Shown: positions 23,801 through 34,413 of the stretch, piece after piece
Layout: every line of letters begins with the position of its first letter
Position numbering within the stretch: the stretch's first letter is position 1
Source: Anaeramoeba flamelloides
Lineage: Eukaryota > Metamonada > Anaeramoebidae
NCBI GenBank assembly: GCA_027625915.1
Contig: JANTQA010000015.1
Location: 3,248,501 to 3,312,500 of the forward strand
Length of the DNA: 64,000 nucleotides
Direction of reading: 5' to 3'
Made by a program: the position numbers and the translations under genes
The notes under the pieces: generated by a model
The model's database searches: none
Told to the model about the DNA's origin: nothing
What the model saw: only the letters and a program-made list of their open reading frames with translations

Positions 23801-25432
23801 GGCATTTGGCTTGAAAAAAAAAAACCTTTACAAAAAAGTGAAAATTACACTCTAAATGTCTTTTACTTGAATTCCCTCAAAGGTAATTTAAGCGTGAAAT
23901 CAAAGATTTCACGATTATTAATTAATGAAAATAATTTATAAATTGCTTGATTTTAATGTTTTATCAGGATTTGGATTCATTCCAAATTTTTGAATAATTT
24001 TTTGTATTATTACTAATTTTTTCTCAATTTATGATATTGGTCCTTCCATTTTTTGATTCAAATCTTCTAAACTTTGATTATGTCAAAGGGTCACAACGTG
24101 AAAATTATTACTTTTCAAATTTGGTGAAATTTCACAATTGGTCAAATTATCAATTTTTTCAAAATGGTCAAGTCAATTATATTTTTATCGATCGGTATTC
24201 AAAATCCCCTTTTCCGGTAGGTTAAGGTACGTTAGGATAAGTTATAGAATGCTAGGGTGGGTTTGGATGGTTTGGATGGTATGTTAGTGAATTTTGAAAA
24301 AAAAAAATCATTAAGAGAGGAATTAGACTTGTTTCACTTGTTTTAAGTTGTAAAAATATTACACTTAACTTTGTTGCTTAAAATTGGGTTTTCGAACAAT
24401 TTTTTAAGAATATTTAGTATTGATCATTTCAACATTTTGGATTTTCTACAATTGAAGTAATAAAAAACTACCAATCTACAAAATAATCTTTTTGATTTTT
24501 CTCTCACAATTATTAAAAACCATTAAAAACTTTCATACCAATGAAAATAATCAAGAAATTATTCAAAAATATAAAAAATTGAATTTGACCAAATTTTGAA
24601 ATTTAATAATATGCCTATTTATCAAAGGCATATTGCACATAAAATATTACGAATTGTGTCAAAATATTATTCAATATCTATTATACAAGAGAAAATTCTT
24701 TGTTTTTATATTTTTTTTAAAAAAATAATACATATAAAAGACAAAGATTCTTGAGTCAATTTTTTAAAAAAAAATCCAAATTAAGAATTTGATACCAAAC
24801 TATAGGTATTTTAAAATTCCATTATTTATAGATATGTTTTAGAAAAAATCTATTCAATGTATTACAAATTGAAGTGGTCTATAATTTAAAGGAATTTCGT
24901 CATCTCCAGTCATATGAATAAATAAAATATTTCTTTCTTTAAAACATATTTATTAGTTCTTCGGTTAGATTATTAATCAATTATTAAAACATATATTCTT
25001 TTTTTTTTTTTTTTATTTAATTGTAAAATTAAACATATAACAATAGGGTTTTTTTGTTAATGAATCAATGACTTATTTTGAATTATTTTTTAGATATGCT
25101 TTTGTTATGATTTCAATATGTTGTATTTTTTTTTTTACTCGGGAAACCAAAGCAATCCCATATAAAAATTTCAATTTAGAACAAAAATGGATATATATTC
25201 TTCTCTATTTTTTATTATTGTTCAATAATCCAATCTGGCCAACAATTATCATTTCAGATTCCTCTTCTGTCGAAATTTTAGATGGTATTTTTTCAGTAAC
25301 TTTTATTATTGCTTTGTGTGCGTTTTGGTTATTTATTATCGATGGTCTTAGATTTGTAAAAATTCATTTTAATCTCTTTCTTTTTTAATATTATGCATTT
25401 TTCTTCAATTAATTATTGAATAATTTCTTTAA

Positions 25433-25464
<32 letters not shown>

Positions 25465-26160
25465 TTTTATTATTATTTTTTTTTATTATTATTTTTTTTT
25501 ATTTTTTATTATTCTTTTTTTATTTTTTATTATTCTTTTTTATTTTTTATTCTTCTTTTTTATTTTTTATTATTCTTTTTTATTTTTTTTGCTTCTAGAA
25601 AAAAAAGTGAAAGAAAATTTCTAAAATTTTATCTTCCAAAAATTGTTCCATTAATTGGAATTTGGATCACTTTTTTTGTTATTTTTATTTATAGTAGAAT
25701 TCATGAATATGATGATCCACAGTTTGAAACCATACATGATATTCCTGGGTATTTAGCAGCTAAAGTCTTATTTTGGATCTTCATTGCAGTTTATATCTTA
25801 AATTTGATTTATTCGTCGATAAGATCATTAATCGAAATTAAAAAGAATCCTCAAGATCAAGCAAAGTTTTATTTCTTTTTTTCTTTATTTTTGATCTCTT
25901 TTGTAATGATCTTTATTGCCTTCGTTGGGAATTATATTTCTACTTTACAAAACACTTCACTCGAATTTTTGTCTTATTTTACGATTTTCAACATTTATAT
26001 AATATTTTTATCTTATGCTTATTTACCCAAATTCGAAAAAGTTCGTGAATATCAGAATGAAAAGTCATATTCGGATGAAGAAGACGGCGATTCTAATTCC
26101 GATTCTGATATTAAATTGGATGATATGTCTTCAGGTATATCATTTAATGAATTTATTTAG
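20815..26160 (+). CDS. TMEM181/Wntless-like seven-transmembrane protein
   Basis: Four exons: 20815-21258, 21380-21502, 25047-25355 and 25599-26160. Donors are GTAAGT, GTAAGC and GTAAAA, with AG acceptors. A membrane segment lies at residues 12-32, then a luminal domain of about 160 residues (exons 1-2) with TKHTMLFVPYLHHKNYFLRVKFNN. The helical part begins TYFELFFRYAFV and has EQKWIYILLYFLLLFNNPIWP and ERKFLKFYLPK, matching TMEM181 (LEIWFRFVFV, EQKWILALLPLLLLFNNPIFP, GERKFLTFYLPK) and the MIG-14/Wntless family. Seven helices can be counted, then an acidic cytoplasmic tail (SDEEDGDSNSDSD). Likely in secretory-pathway membranes; the cargo is unknown. Exons 1 to 3 join in phase 0. Exon 4 needs a shift of one base in an eight-A run directly at its acceptor. 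Intron 2 is 3,544 bases and holds mobile elements. Confidence 0.82.
21946..23001. mobile_element. family D TIR element, long copy D2 (in TMEM181-like intron)
   Basis: Left end TTGTCAAAATGATTCCTGAA and CCGTGTTTCAAAATA; right end TTTTGAAACACAGATTATAG and GCACGCTATATTTTGATTGC. At about 1,055 bases it is twice the length of D1 and D3, with extra internal sequence and two ATGAAGGATCAAATT-like or GAGGACCAAATTA-like blocks. No transposase was recognised. Confidence 0.5.
23400..23941 (+). mobile_element. LINE reverse transcriptase fragment (in TMEM181-like intron)
   Basis: Reverse-transcriptase motifs in order: IDIKK..FDTISH (motif A) at about 23424-23460; a diverged KLVVYQRGLL-type turn at about 23540; MFADDPILIMEG (the FADD catalytic box) at about 23640-23680; and GMNPNTTKKT...MKYLGIWL downstream. 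The order matches non-LTR retrotransposon RT. The frame is broken upstream of 23582, so the copy is dead. From about 23845 it passes into a short dispersed repeat also seen at 40320-40440 and 17095-17170. Confidence 0.75.
25430..25590. repeat. T-rich low-complexity tract (intron 3 of TMEM181-like gene)
   Basis: Runs of TTATTATTA and repeated TTTTTTATTTTTTATTATTC units fill most of the 243-base intron. This forms an exaggerated pyrimidine tract before the TTCTAG acceptor. Confidence 0.8.
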
Positions 26161-27370
26161 AATAAATATGTTTAATATTTTTTAATTTTTTATTTTTGTT
26201 CTTCTCTTGTTTTATTGTTCTTTGATTTTTTTATTTTTGTTTTTGAAGAATTTTGATGTGACTGTAAGTGTAATCTGGGTGCGTTTGTCTGTTTGTGTCT
26301 AAAAGCAAATCTGGTAAAGTACACACAGACATGCTCATGTATATATATAAATATATATAATCTTGATAGCTCAGAACATGTTTAGAAAAATAAATTTTCG
26401 TACATATGAAAATAAAACGAAAAAATGTGCAATTATCATTTACTCTGTCTATTAAATTTGTATAATAGAAAAAAATAATTCAAAATCTGAAAAATATTCG
26501 AGAAAAACATAATATTTGAAAAATCGTAAGGAAAATGTGATGTTATTTTGAAAAAAATTGAAATGGAAAATTTATTTATATCAAAATTAATTCTAAGTTA
26601 TCCTAAAATTTCTTTCTTATTTGGAGAATTTTAATCAACAATTAATTGAGAGTAAAAAAAGGTATCATGTACTGGTAAAAGAATGCACGAGAAAAATTGA
26701 TCTGGGCAATTTTTCAAATAATAACTACACTCAGAACATAATCGTTTTCTAAAGAAGGGAAAAAGAAGAAAACAAAGAATAGAAAGATGTACTAATCCTT
26801 TTTTTTTTTTTTTTCGTTATTTATTTGAAGTGTGTTTATAAATAACCATCTTTCAAATTTAAAATGGGTTTTACAAAACTCATTTTACACTATGATTTCA
26901 AAATCAAACATTCTTTAATATACTTTTAATTTAAGGTTATCCGATTTTCAAATTGTTGAATTGAAATTATTTAATATTTTGAAATATAATAAACAAGTTT
27001 TCTTTTAATATTTCCCGATTTCATTTTACAACACGGATTCTTCTTGTTAGTTTAGATTATTTAAAATTATTTCTTTTTGTTTATGGGTATTTTGAATCAC
27101 TTTAAATTAAATTAATTTGATACCTTGACATCTAAAATAATCAAATAAAATATAATTTGAAGACATTATTCAGCATTATTTTGTAAGGGGTGGAAGATAT
27201 TATTTTTTTCATAAACGGAACAAAATCTTCATTCAATTTTCAAAATATGATTTTATAAAACTCTGTTAGCCTTCCAAATTTGTAATTACATAAACCAGCT
27301 TGTTTTATTAATTTCCTTTTGGGGATTGGGAAATTTGATGACATATCTTAATCCATGGGGGGGGGGTTGG
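26161..27370. other. gene-free stretch after TMEM181-like gene
   Basis: 3' flank, then AT-rich sequence. The only landmark is a ten-G run at 27357-27366. No gene, RNA or repeat recognised. Confidence 0.4.
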
Positions 27371-27395
27371 AAAGTCGAATAAAAATTTTGATCTT

Positions 27396-27865
27396 TTGAA
27401 TTTAAAATTGGCAACAGTATCAAATGGATGGTTTCCACTATGGATATATAAAAGTATCTTCTTTTTCAATAAAAAAAGATTAGCTGAAAAAAATGTGTAT
27501 CAAGGAATAAATAACTGTACAGTTATAACATTTTTTTATCATGTATTATCAAAAATAATTATGAAAATTTGTCAAAAATGGTCTAGTGAAATAAATTTTG
27601 ATATTTTTTTGATTGAAAAAAAATGATATCGAAAAATATCATAAAAAACTCCAAAAAATATCATAAAAAAATAACAAAATCAATCAAGGCAAAAAGAACA
27701 AAATTTATCATAGATTTAAAATCAAAAAATATCAAATCAAAAAAACTAATAATATTAAATAAAACAATAGATAAAATTCATCAAATAAAAACAATTATTT
27801 TCTGTTTGAATAGAAAAAATAATAAATGTCAAAAAAATATAATTATATATCAAAATGAAAAATAA
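27396..27865 (+). mobile_element. probable LINE reverse transcriptase remnant
   Basis: The frame 27396-27626 reads WFPLWIYKSIFFFNKK, then VYQGINNCTVITFFYHVLSKIIMKIC. This resembles the first RT block of LINEs (IPIxKKG..., NYRGIxLLxxxxKxxSKII). A Lys/Ile-rich frame follows (27623-27865). No catalytic box is present. It is a short fragment and the call is tentative. Confidence 0.4.
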
Positions 27866-27894
27866 TAATTTTTCTCAAAAAAAAAAAAATAAAT

Positions 27895-28096
27895 TACAGT
27901 CAGTTTCACTTTTAAGGTACAAACTTTCAACGAAATTTAATGCACAATAAAAATCCCAAATTAAAGCACAAAATTCAAATTCTAGTAAAAATAAATTGTA
28001 AAAAAAAAAAATTCCAACTTTTATGCCTTAATTTGAGATTTTTTTGTGCCTTAAATTTCGTTGAAAGTTTGTGCCTTAAAAGTGAAACTGACTGTA
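27895..28096. mobile_element. family A TIR element, copy A2
   Basis: 202 bases, TACAGTCAGTTTC to GAAACTGACTGTA, with AAGGTACAAACTTTCAACG and CGTTGAAAGTTTGTGCCTT arms. Nearly identical to A1, A3 and A4. Confidence 0.85.
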
Positions 28097-28398
28097 ATCT
28101 ACAATAAAATTATTACAAAAAAAATAAATAATATATTAAAAAAGAGAAGAAAGTGGAAAAGAAAAAGAAAAAAATATTTATCATAATAAATCAAATATTA
28201 ATAAAATACATCACAAAATACAACAGATAAACATCAATGTTCCAATTTCTCATTAATTTTTTATTTAAAAAATTATGTTATTAAATTTTTATCAGATGTC
28301 AGAACAGAATACGATTAAATTTAAGGGGGTACATATATTTTAATATTTTTTAGTAACAGATTTTATGCGAAACTGAATCATTCAAATCATTTCTTCAC

Positions 28399-28600
28399 TA
28401 CAGTCAGTTTCAATTTTAAGGCACAAACTTTCAACGAAATTTAAGGCACAATAAAAATCTCAAATTAAGGTGCAAAATTCAAATTCTAGTAAAAATAAAT
28501 TGTAAAAAAAAAAAATTCCAAATTTTATGCCTTAATTTGAGATTTTTTTGTGCCTTAAATTTCGTTGAAAGTTTGTGCCTTAAAAGTGAAACTGACTGTA
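28399..28600. mobile_element. family A TIR element, copy A3
   Basis: 202 bases with TA at each end. The left arm reads CAGTTTCAATTTTAAGG, one change from the consensus. It lies 302 bases after A2. Confidence 0.85.
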
Positions 28601-28777
28601 AAGAAATTTATATTTTAATAAATACGAGTGTGGAAATATCCCAGTATAATTTATTTACATATGAACTAAAAAATGTAAATCAAAAAAATGAAAAAAAATG
28701 ATCAAGAAAAAATAAATAAAAATCAATTATGTATTGGTCTTATCTATAGAATTTGATATATTTACTTATTCTTTACT

Positions 28778-28980
28778 TACAGTCAGTTTCACTTTTAAGG
28801 CACAAACTTTCAACAAAATTTAAGGCACAAAAAAAATCTCAAATTAAGGCACAAAATTTGGAATTTTTTTTTTTTTACAAATTATTTTACCAGAATTTCA
28901 ATTTTGTGCTTTAATTTGAGATTTTTTTTGTGCCTTAAATTTCGTTGAAATTTTGTGCCTTAAAAGTGAAACTGACTGTA
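28778..28980. mobile_element. family A TIR element, copy A4
   Basis: 203 bases, TACAGTCAGTTTC to GAAACTGACTGTA, with a poly-T centre. It lies 177 bases after A3, making three copies within 1.1 kb. Confidence 0.85.
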
Positions 28981-31734
28981 ACAAAGTTTTTAATTTTGTA
29001 TCTAAATAACCGTTTTTGGTAAATTTTTAGATTGTATGAATTCCTATATCTAAAGAATTATCAAAATGGGTTTTTAATTACTATTTTCATTTAATTCATT
29101 TAATTCTAGTCTTATTAAGACAATAAAATTAGATTTATTAAATTCATCTTGAGAAATAAATATTTATTCGATAGATTTGTTTTGTTTTATGATTTTTGAT
29201 TTTGATTAATTTAGAAACTTCAAATAACTTTGAATAATGATTGAATTTTTTTCTCAATTTTTTCTTTTTATTTTGGATTGGATCTTTTGTAGTTAATGTT
29301 AATTGTAAAATAAAAAAATCAAAATTTATGTTCAACTTTCCCAAAAAAATCAAAATTCAAGAATTAAAATAAATCAAAATCCACAACTCTAAAAAGGGAA
29401 ATGAATAATTTAAGCTGGTTTTAAGTATCAAAAAATTTGAAAGGTTCATCGAGTTTTATAAAATCTTTTTTTGGAAAGTTGAATGAAAAATTTGTTCCAT
29501 TCATTTTGTAACTAATAGTATTTCTGTGGGTTTAGGTAATTCAGCTCCTTTAACTTTAATATTTGAAATAGTTTAATTTGTTTTCGCTTATTCTGATAAT
29601 TCCATTTGAAAAGGGAATTTTGAAAACATATTTGTAAAAAGGGTTTGGTAAATATTAATAAACACTAATGGAGAATGGTCTGAGAGTTTTAAGGTTATCT
29701 CTTTTTTGGGTTCATATAAAATTAAAAGTACAAGGAAGAAAAAGTAACATATCTTCAAAAATAGACTTTATCAATTTTTTTTTTTTTTCATTTTTGATTT
29801 CAGCAAATTTATTTGGAAAGGTGATCTTTCTTTTTTGGTCTTCTAAAAAAAAAAATTTGTTTCAAATACACACACCACCATTCTATTTTTTAGTTTATTC
29901 TATAATCAATTTCAAGCATTTCCAGAAATACATTTCGAGATCCAAATCTAATTTAAGAAAACCAAAAATATATAAAAAAAAATGTTAAAAAAATTGAAAA
30001 ATAAAAGACTCTGAATTACTTTATGTTCTTTTTCTTTTCACAGATAGTGCATTAATTAGTATATTGGTTTCAAATTTCTTAATATCTCATGAAACTCTAA
30101 AAATCCAATTTGAGTAAGATATTCACAATTAAATTTTTTAAAAAAGGTAAAAAGTAATTACTGCCCTAATTAATATAAAACATATTTGTTAATTTTTTAT
30201 CCACAAAGTTGTCACATTCAAGGTTTATCATCCCTTAAATTTCGAAAAAAAATAACAAAAATCAATCAATTTTCTTTTTGTCTTTGGTACTTAAGATTCT
30301 GTTAATCAATAAAATAAATAAATACTTTTAGCAAAAGGGCTGTTGGTAACTTTATTTATATTAAAGTCCAAGGAGCCCATAAAAATCTTCAAGATTCGGT
30401 GTAAATATTTTAAATTTTTTTTAAATTTACTTGATTTTGAAAAATGGAGGAAAAATATGAGAATGATAAAGACCTGAATTACTTTTAAAAATATTTTCCT
30501 CAATGAATTATTGTTTTTAAAAAGTTTGATATATTTTTCTCATTTTTGAAAGGTCTAAAATCCAACAAATTTCCCAATTATTTTAAAAAAAAATATTTTC
30601 TTTGAAAGAAGATAGAAATCTTATTGCCTGTAAAGGAAGTGTACAAAAATACACTTTAAAATGAAACCACTAAGTTCTATAATAACTTTTTTTAAAAAAT
30701 TAAACCGGATTTCTGGGAGATAACAATAATTATTTTAAACTTGTAAAAAATATAATTTTTTGATTCAAAGAACAGTCAAAATCACTCTTTTCTTTTTTTT
30801 TTAATCAAAAAGCAGAAAGAAAAATAACCAAACCATCAAAGTAAAAAATTCTCCCCAAAATACTTTTTTAAAACTTGCTAGTTTTCAACTTTTATCTCAA
30901 GAAATACTTTTTAAATTGATTATTTTTAACCTACAATTACTAGACCAATCTTCATTCTTTAAGAGGATTATTAATAATTCAATGATTAAATTATGTCAAT
31001 AGATTTTACAAATATTTCTCGATTTATTAAAAATATTCTCACAAAGAAACTTAATTCAAATTAAAAAGAATAATTTGAAGAAAGAAAAGCAATAGATATC
31101 CTCAAAGAACTGATTTTAATACTTATGGTTTGTTGTTTTTATTTTTTGGGTATTTGAAAAAGAATATTACCCTGTCTTTTATATTTCAAGTAATTGAATA
31201 AATAGTTGTGAATAAAATAAATGATCAATTTTTTTTAGATCTTCAAGGATTCAAAATTTGATTTATTTTTCTTGTATTTTTAAAAAAAGATTAAAACCAC
31301 AACGTTACTTGTTCATAAAGACTCTCAGAAATTACTAAAAGTGAGATTTCCATCCAAATAAATTTTTTTTAAAATTTTTGTTTCGAAATTTGATCCAAAT
31401 AATAAAGATTTGGATATAGATCCTTTCACTCAAAATTTAATGGGAAAAAATCGACTCTTTTAAAAATAATAACTCATCTCTCTCAAGTTGATTAAGGTGG
31501 TTGTTTATTCGCGTTTAAATATGTCCTTCTGAAAATAATTACCCTATTACCTTTGGGATTAAAAATAAGTAAGAGTTAAGAGTCACTTTAAACGACAAAA
31601 AGTAACAATAAGTAGAGCGATAATTTTTTTCAAAATACTTCTTTGAATTCCAGAAAAGGTTTTGAAAGTGTTATCCCAGTGGTTAATAAGTGTCAGTCAA
31701 ATACATTGGGTAATACTTTATTCACATTTTAATG
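28981..31734. other. gene-free AT-rich stretch
   Basis: No gene recognised. A 106-codon frame at 29668-29988 and a 65-codon frame at 30306-30503 (minus) have no family resemblance and biased Phe/Lys/Ile content. Confidence 0.35.
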
Positions 31735-32180
31735 TAGTCAAAATAACATGTTAAGACTTGTTCAACCTATTTGTTACAAAATAAACACTATTTTTTTTCT
31801 ATTTTCTAGACGACCTATACATTAACCAATCAAAGAAACTGATAATAAACCAAGAAGAAAACATAATGATGATTTCTTAAAGTTCTATATTTAAAAAGAA
31901 ATACTAAAAATTTAGGATTAAATTGGAAAATTTCTCTCAAAAAATACAGAAAATTAAAGAATTCAATTTTCCTCAAAATCAGACAAACCAAAAAAATTTC
32001 AAAAAAATTGAGAATAAATCGGAAAAATTTTCAACAAATTCCATTTCTCCTTTAAATGAGACTTAAAACTTCATGAATAATTGTACAATTTTTTTTTGGC
32101 CTCGGGTAGACTATAAAATAGTGAGTTAGTTGTTTCATAAGAATAAGAAGAAGAAAATGCATGGATTTTATTTTGAGTGG
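31735..32180. mobile_element. family D TIR element, copy D3
   Basis: Left end TGTAGTCAAAATAACATG. Internal ACCAATCAAAGAAACTGATA is identical to D1. The right end ATGCATGGATTTTATTTTGA is diverged. Confidence 0.5.
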
Positions 32181-32344
32181 TGGGTTATAAGCTTTGGTTA
32201 CCGATACTTGGTATTTTTAGCCATTGGGGTAAATATTTGTTAATTGCAGATGAATTGAAAATTTCTTTCAAAACAGTTTTATCTTTTTTAATTTGAAATA
32301 AATATTACTTTTAATGGGAACTTTAAGTTTAGTATTATACCTGT

Positions 32345-32760
32345 ACAAAAAATATCTTTTAATTTTTAATGTTTTTTTAAGAAAATTGTGATTTTTTCAT
32401 TAACTGTGATACTCCGTCTAGTGTATCCTCTAATAAGCAGGAAACTGGCAAATAGATTTGATATATTTAACATTTTATTGTAATCAAAAAAGAAAGGAAG
32501 TGAGTTGGTAGAAAAATCAAAGGGGAAACTCGAAAATACTTTTTACAAAAAATTCAAACAAAGCCTAACATCTCCAATCGTTTATTAAATGGGATTTGTT
32601 GTCTTTTAAAAACATCAAATATATGGACAAATTTCCTGGCACTTGAGAGTATACAACAAAAGTATCACCTTTAATGAAAAAAAGTACAATTTTATTCAAA
32701 AAAACATGCTTAAAATAAAATCTTTTTTGCCTATTTTTTGTGCGACTTTTACAAAATAAT
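32345..32760. repeat. foldback element, family F copy 2
   Basis: Left arm AAGAAAATTGTGATTTTTTC, TTAACTGTGATACT; right arm AGTATCACCTTTAATGAAAA, GTACAATTTTATTC. Shares CAGGAAACTGGCAAATA with copy 1 (GGGAAACTGGCCAATATA). Confidence 0.55.
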
Positions 32761-33435
32761 ATACAAGAAAAAAATTATCAAAAAAATCCGTTTTTACCAA
32801 ATGTTAATTAATAAAATTCTTCACTGCCATATCATAACCACTTAATAAAATACAGATATTTAGCATTTGAATTGTATACTTGTAATTAATAGGGTTTTGT
32901 CGTCCTTAAGTGGAGTTTGCTAAAAAAAATTTTTTTCGAAACAAAATTAATTTGAGGAAGAAAAAAAATCAAAAAAGAAAAAAATATATTTTGAGTCAAA
33001 GTAAAATTTAAATTCTATTGTTAATTGTATTCAAGATCCGAGATTTCCAAAAAAATATTTTGATTTTGAAAAAAAAAAATTCCGTTTGTAAAAAAAAAAT
33101 TGCCATTTTAAAAAAAAAAATTAAGAAATAAGGTTCATTGGATATAAAAAAAAAGAAAACAAGGAAAAAAAAGTATTAAAAAATACAAATCCAAAAAATA
33201 ATTCAATTTCATTTTGAAAATATAAAGTACAGGCGTTTAAAAAAATTGTATGTACTTGTTGAGAACTTTTTTGAACAAGTTTTGTGTGTTTTAATTTGAA
33301 AAGAGTGAAAATTCAGCCTTTAAATGTGGATTCTGACGAAAAGCAACTTTTTTTAAAAAAATTCCTCAAACGATTAAAACAGCAAACCTGAAAAAAGTTT
33401 TAATTCTTGAGATCTCAGAAAAAAAAAAAAAGTAT
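32761..33435. other. gene-free stretch
   Basis: A/T-rich, with several A or T runs of 8-10 bases. It is the probable 3' flank of the minus-strand gene at 33436-34413. Confidence 0.4.
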
Positions 33436-34413
33436 TCACTTTTTTAAAATAAAAGTCAAAGAAGAATGAGAATTGTTATTGATCAAATTTTTTTGTTGTG
33501 TAATTTGCAGCTGATTGAGTATCTGGGCTTTGTTGTTCGGTATATTTGACAAATATGAATTGGGTCTGAGTTGTTTCCAATGTTGTGACACCTCTGACAA
33601 GAGTTGCAATTTGGAAAAATTAGTAGGTTGAGAAAATTTCAAGGAAACAACTCGTTTTCTGTGATTTGGAACATAATTATTTAAAAGTGAAGGATTTTGT
33701 AAAAGAATATGTGTTTGATTGGGTGGCGTTTGTTTCTCACTCTTGACGCACAGTGGTTTGTTTATTTGTGGTATATTTGGTTTTAAATCGTTGTTGGAAA
33801 CACAATTAAATGAAAAATTTTGTTCTTGTGGTGCTATTGGTGTGTTTGTTTGTGATTTTGTTGAATTTTTTGTTTTTCTTTTTCTCCCCACAACAATGAT
33901 CTTTTTTTTTTTCTTGTCTTTTGACTGGTTTGATTGATTTTTTTTGTTTTTGAAGTGTTCTAGATTGGTGCTGGAGCACTGCTCTGGCTTCCCAAAGACG
34001 AGGAATTCTGGGGAGTATGGGTGGATATTGACAAACCCAAACTGCCGATAGCAGAAACTGGAAATGCCCCTTTCCAAAGTACGCCTCGATCTTCCAGTGA
34101 GCTCAGACAGCTTTGTCAAATAGTTCCTTTTGATTTTCATTTCCTTTGGCCTTTCCAGTTCGTCATTTTCTGCTGGCTTTGCCTGTTGCTTTTGGGGTTC
34201 GCAATTTGTGTTTGTTGGAATTTTGGATGTTGTGTTCTTGTCTTTTTCCTTGCTTTTCAAATCATTTTGCGAAACACCCAGAATTGAGTTTGGGTACAGC
34301 TGGAGAAAGAGAACCAATCTTTCACCCATAGAGCGTTCCTTTTTTAATTTTCCTATTAGTTTGTGTAACTCCTGTGTTTGGATTTTTTGTTGTGTTTTCT
34401 TTTTGTTTTGCAT
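33436..34413 (-). CDS. basic protein with HTH-like segment, family not recognised
   Basis: Single open frame of 325 residues from ATG 34413, richer in GC than its surroundings and with balanced codon use, so I regard it as a real gene. Residues 1-60 are basic and contain ERLVLFLQLYPNSILGVS. Residues about 95-150 are the best-conserved-looking part, with LTKLSELTGRSRRTLERG, then FCYRQFGFVNIHPYSPEFLVFG; the first piece reads like a helix-turn-helix with a basic second helix. Residues 160-185 are a Lys/Arg cluster (KDKKKKKIIVVGRKRKTKN) that could be a nuclear localisation signal. The rest is Asn/Gln/Ser/Pro-rich and probably disordered. A nuclear DNA-binding role is plausible but inferred only from these features. 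No intron evident. Confidence 0.65.
   Translation of the reverse strand: MQNKKKTQQKIQTQELHKLIGKLKKERSMGERLVLFLQLYPNSILGVSQNDLKSKEKDKNTTSKIPTNTNCEPQKQQAKPAENDELERPKEMKIKRNYLTKLSELTGRSRRTLERGISSFCYRQFGFVNIHPYSPEFLVFGKPEQCSSTNLEHFKNKKNQSNQSKDKKKKKIIVVGRKRKTKNSTKSQTNTPIAPQEQNFSFNCVSNNDLKPNIPQINKPLCVKSEKQTPPNQTHILLQNPSLLNNYVPNHRKRVVSLKFSQPTNFSKLQLLSEVSQHWKQLRPNSYLSNIPNNKAQILNQLQITQQKNLINNNSHSSLTFILKK

Noticed and set aside
25416-25598. 60-codon Phe/Tyr/Leu frame
   Set aside because: Entirely within the T-rich intron 3 of the TMEM181-like gene.
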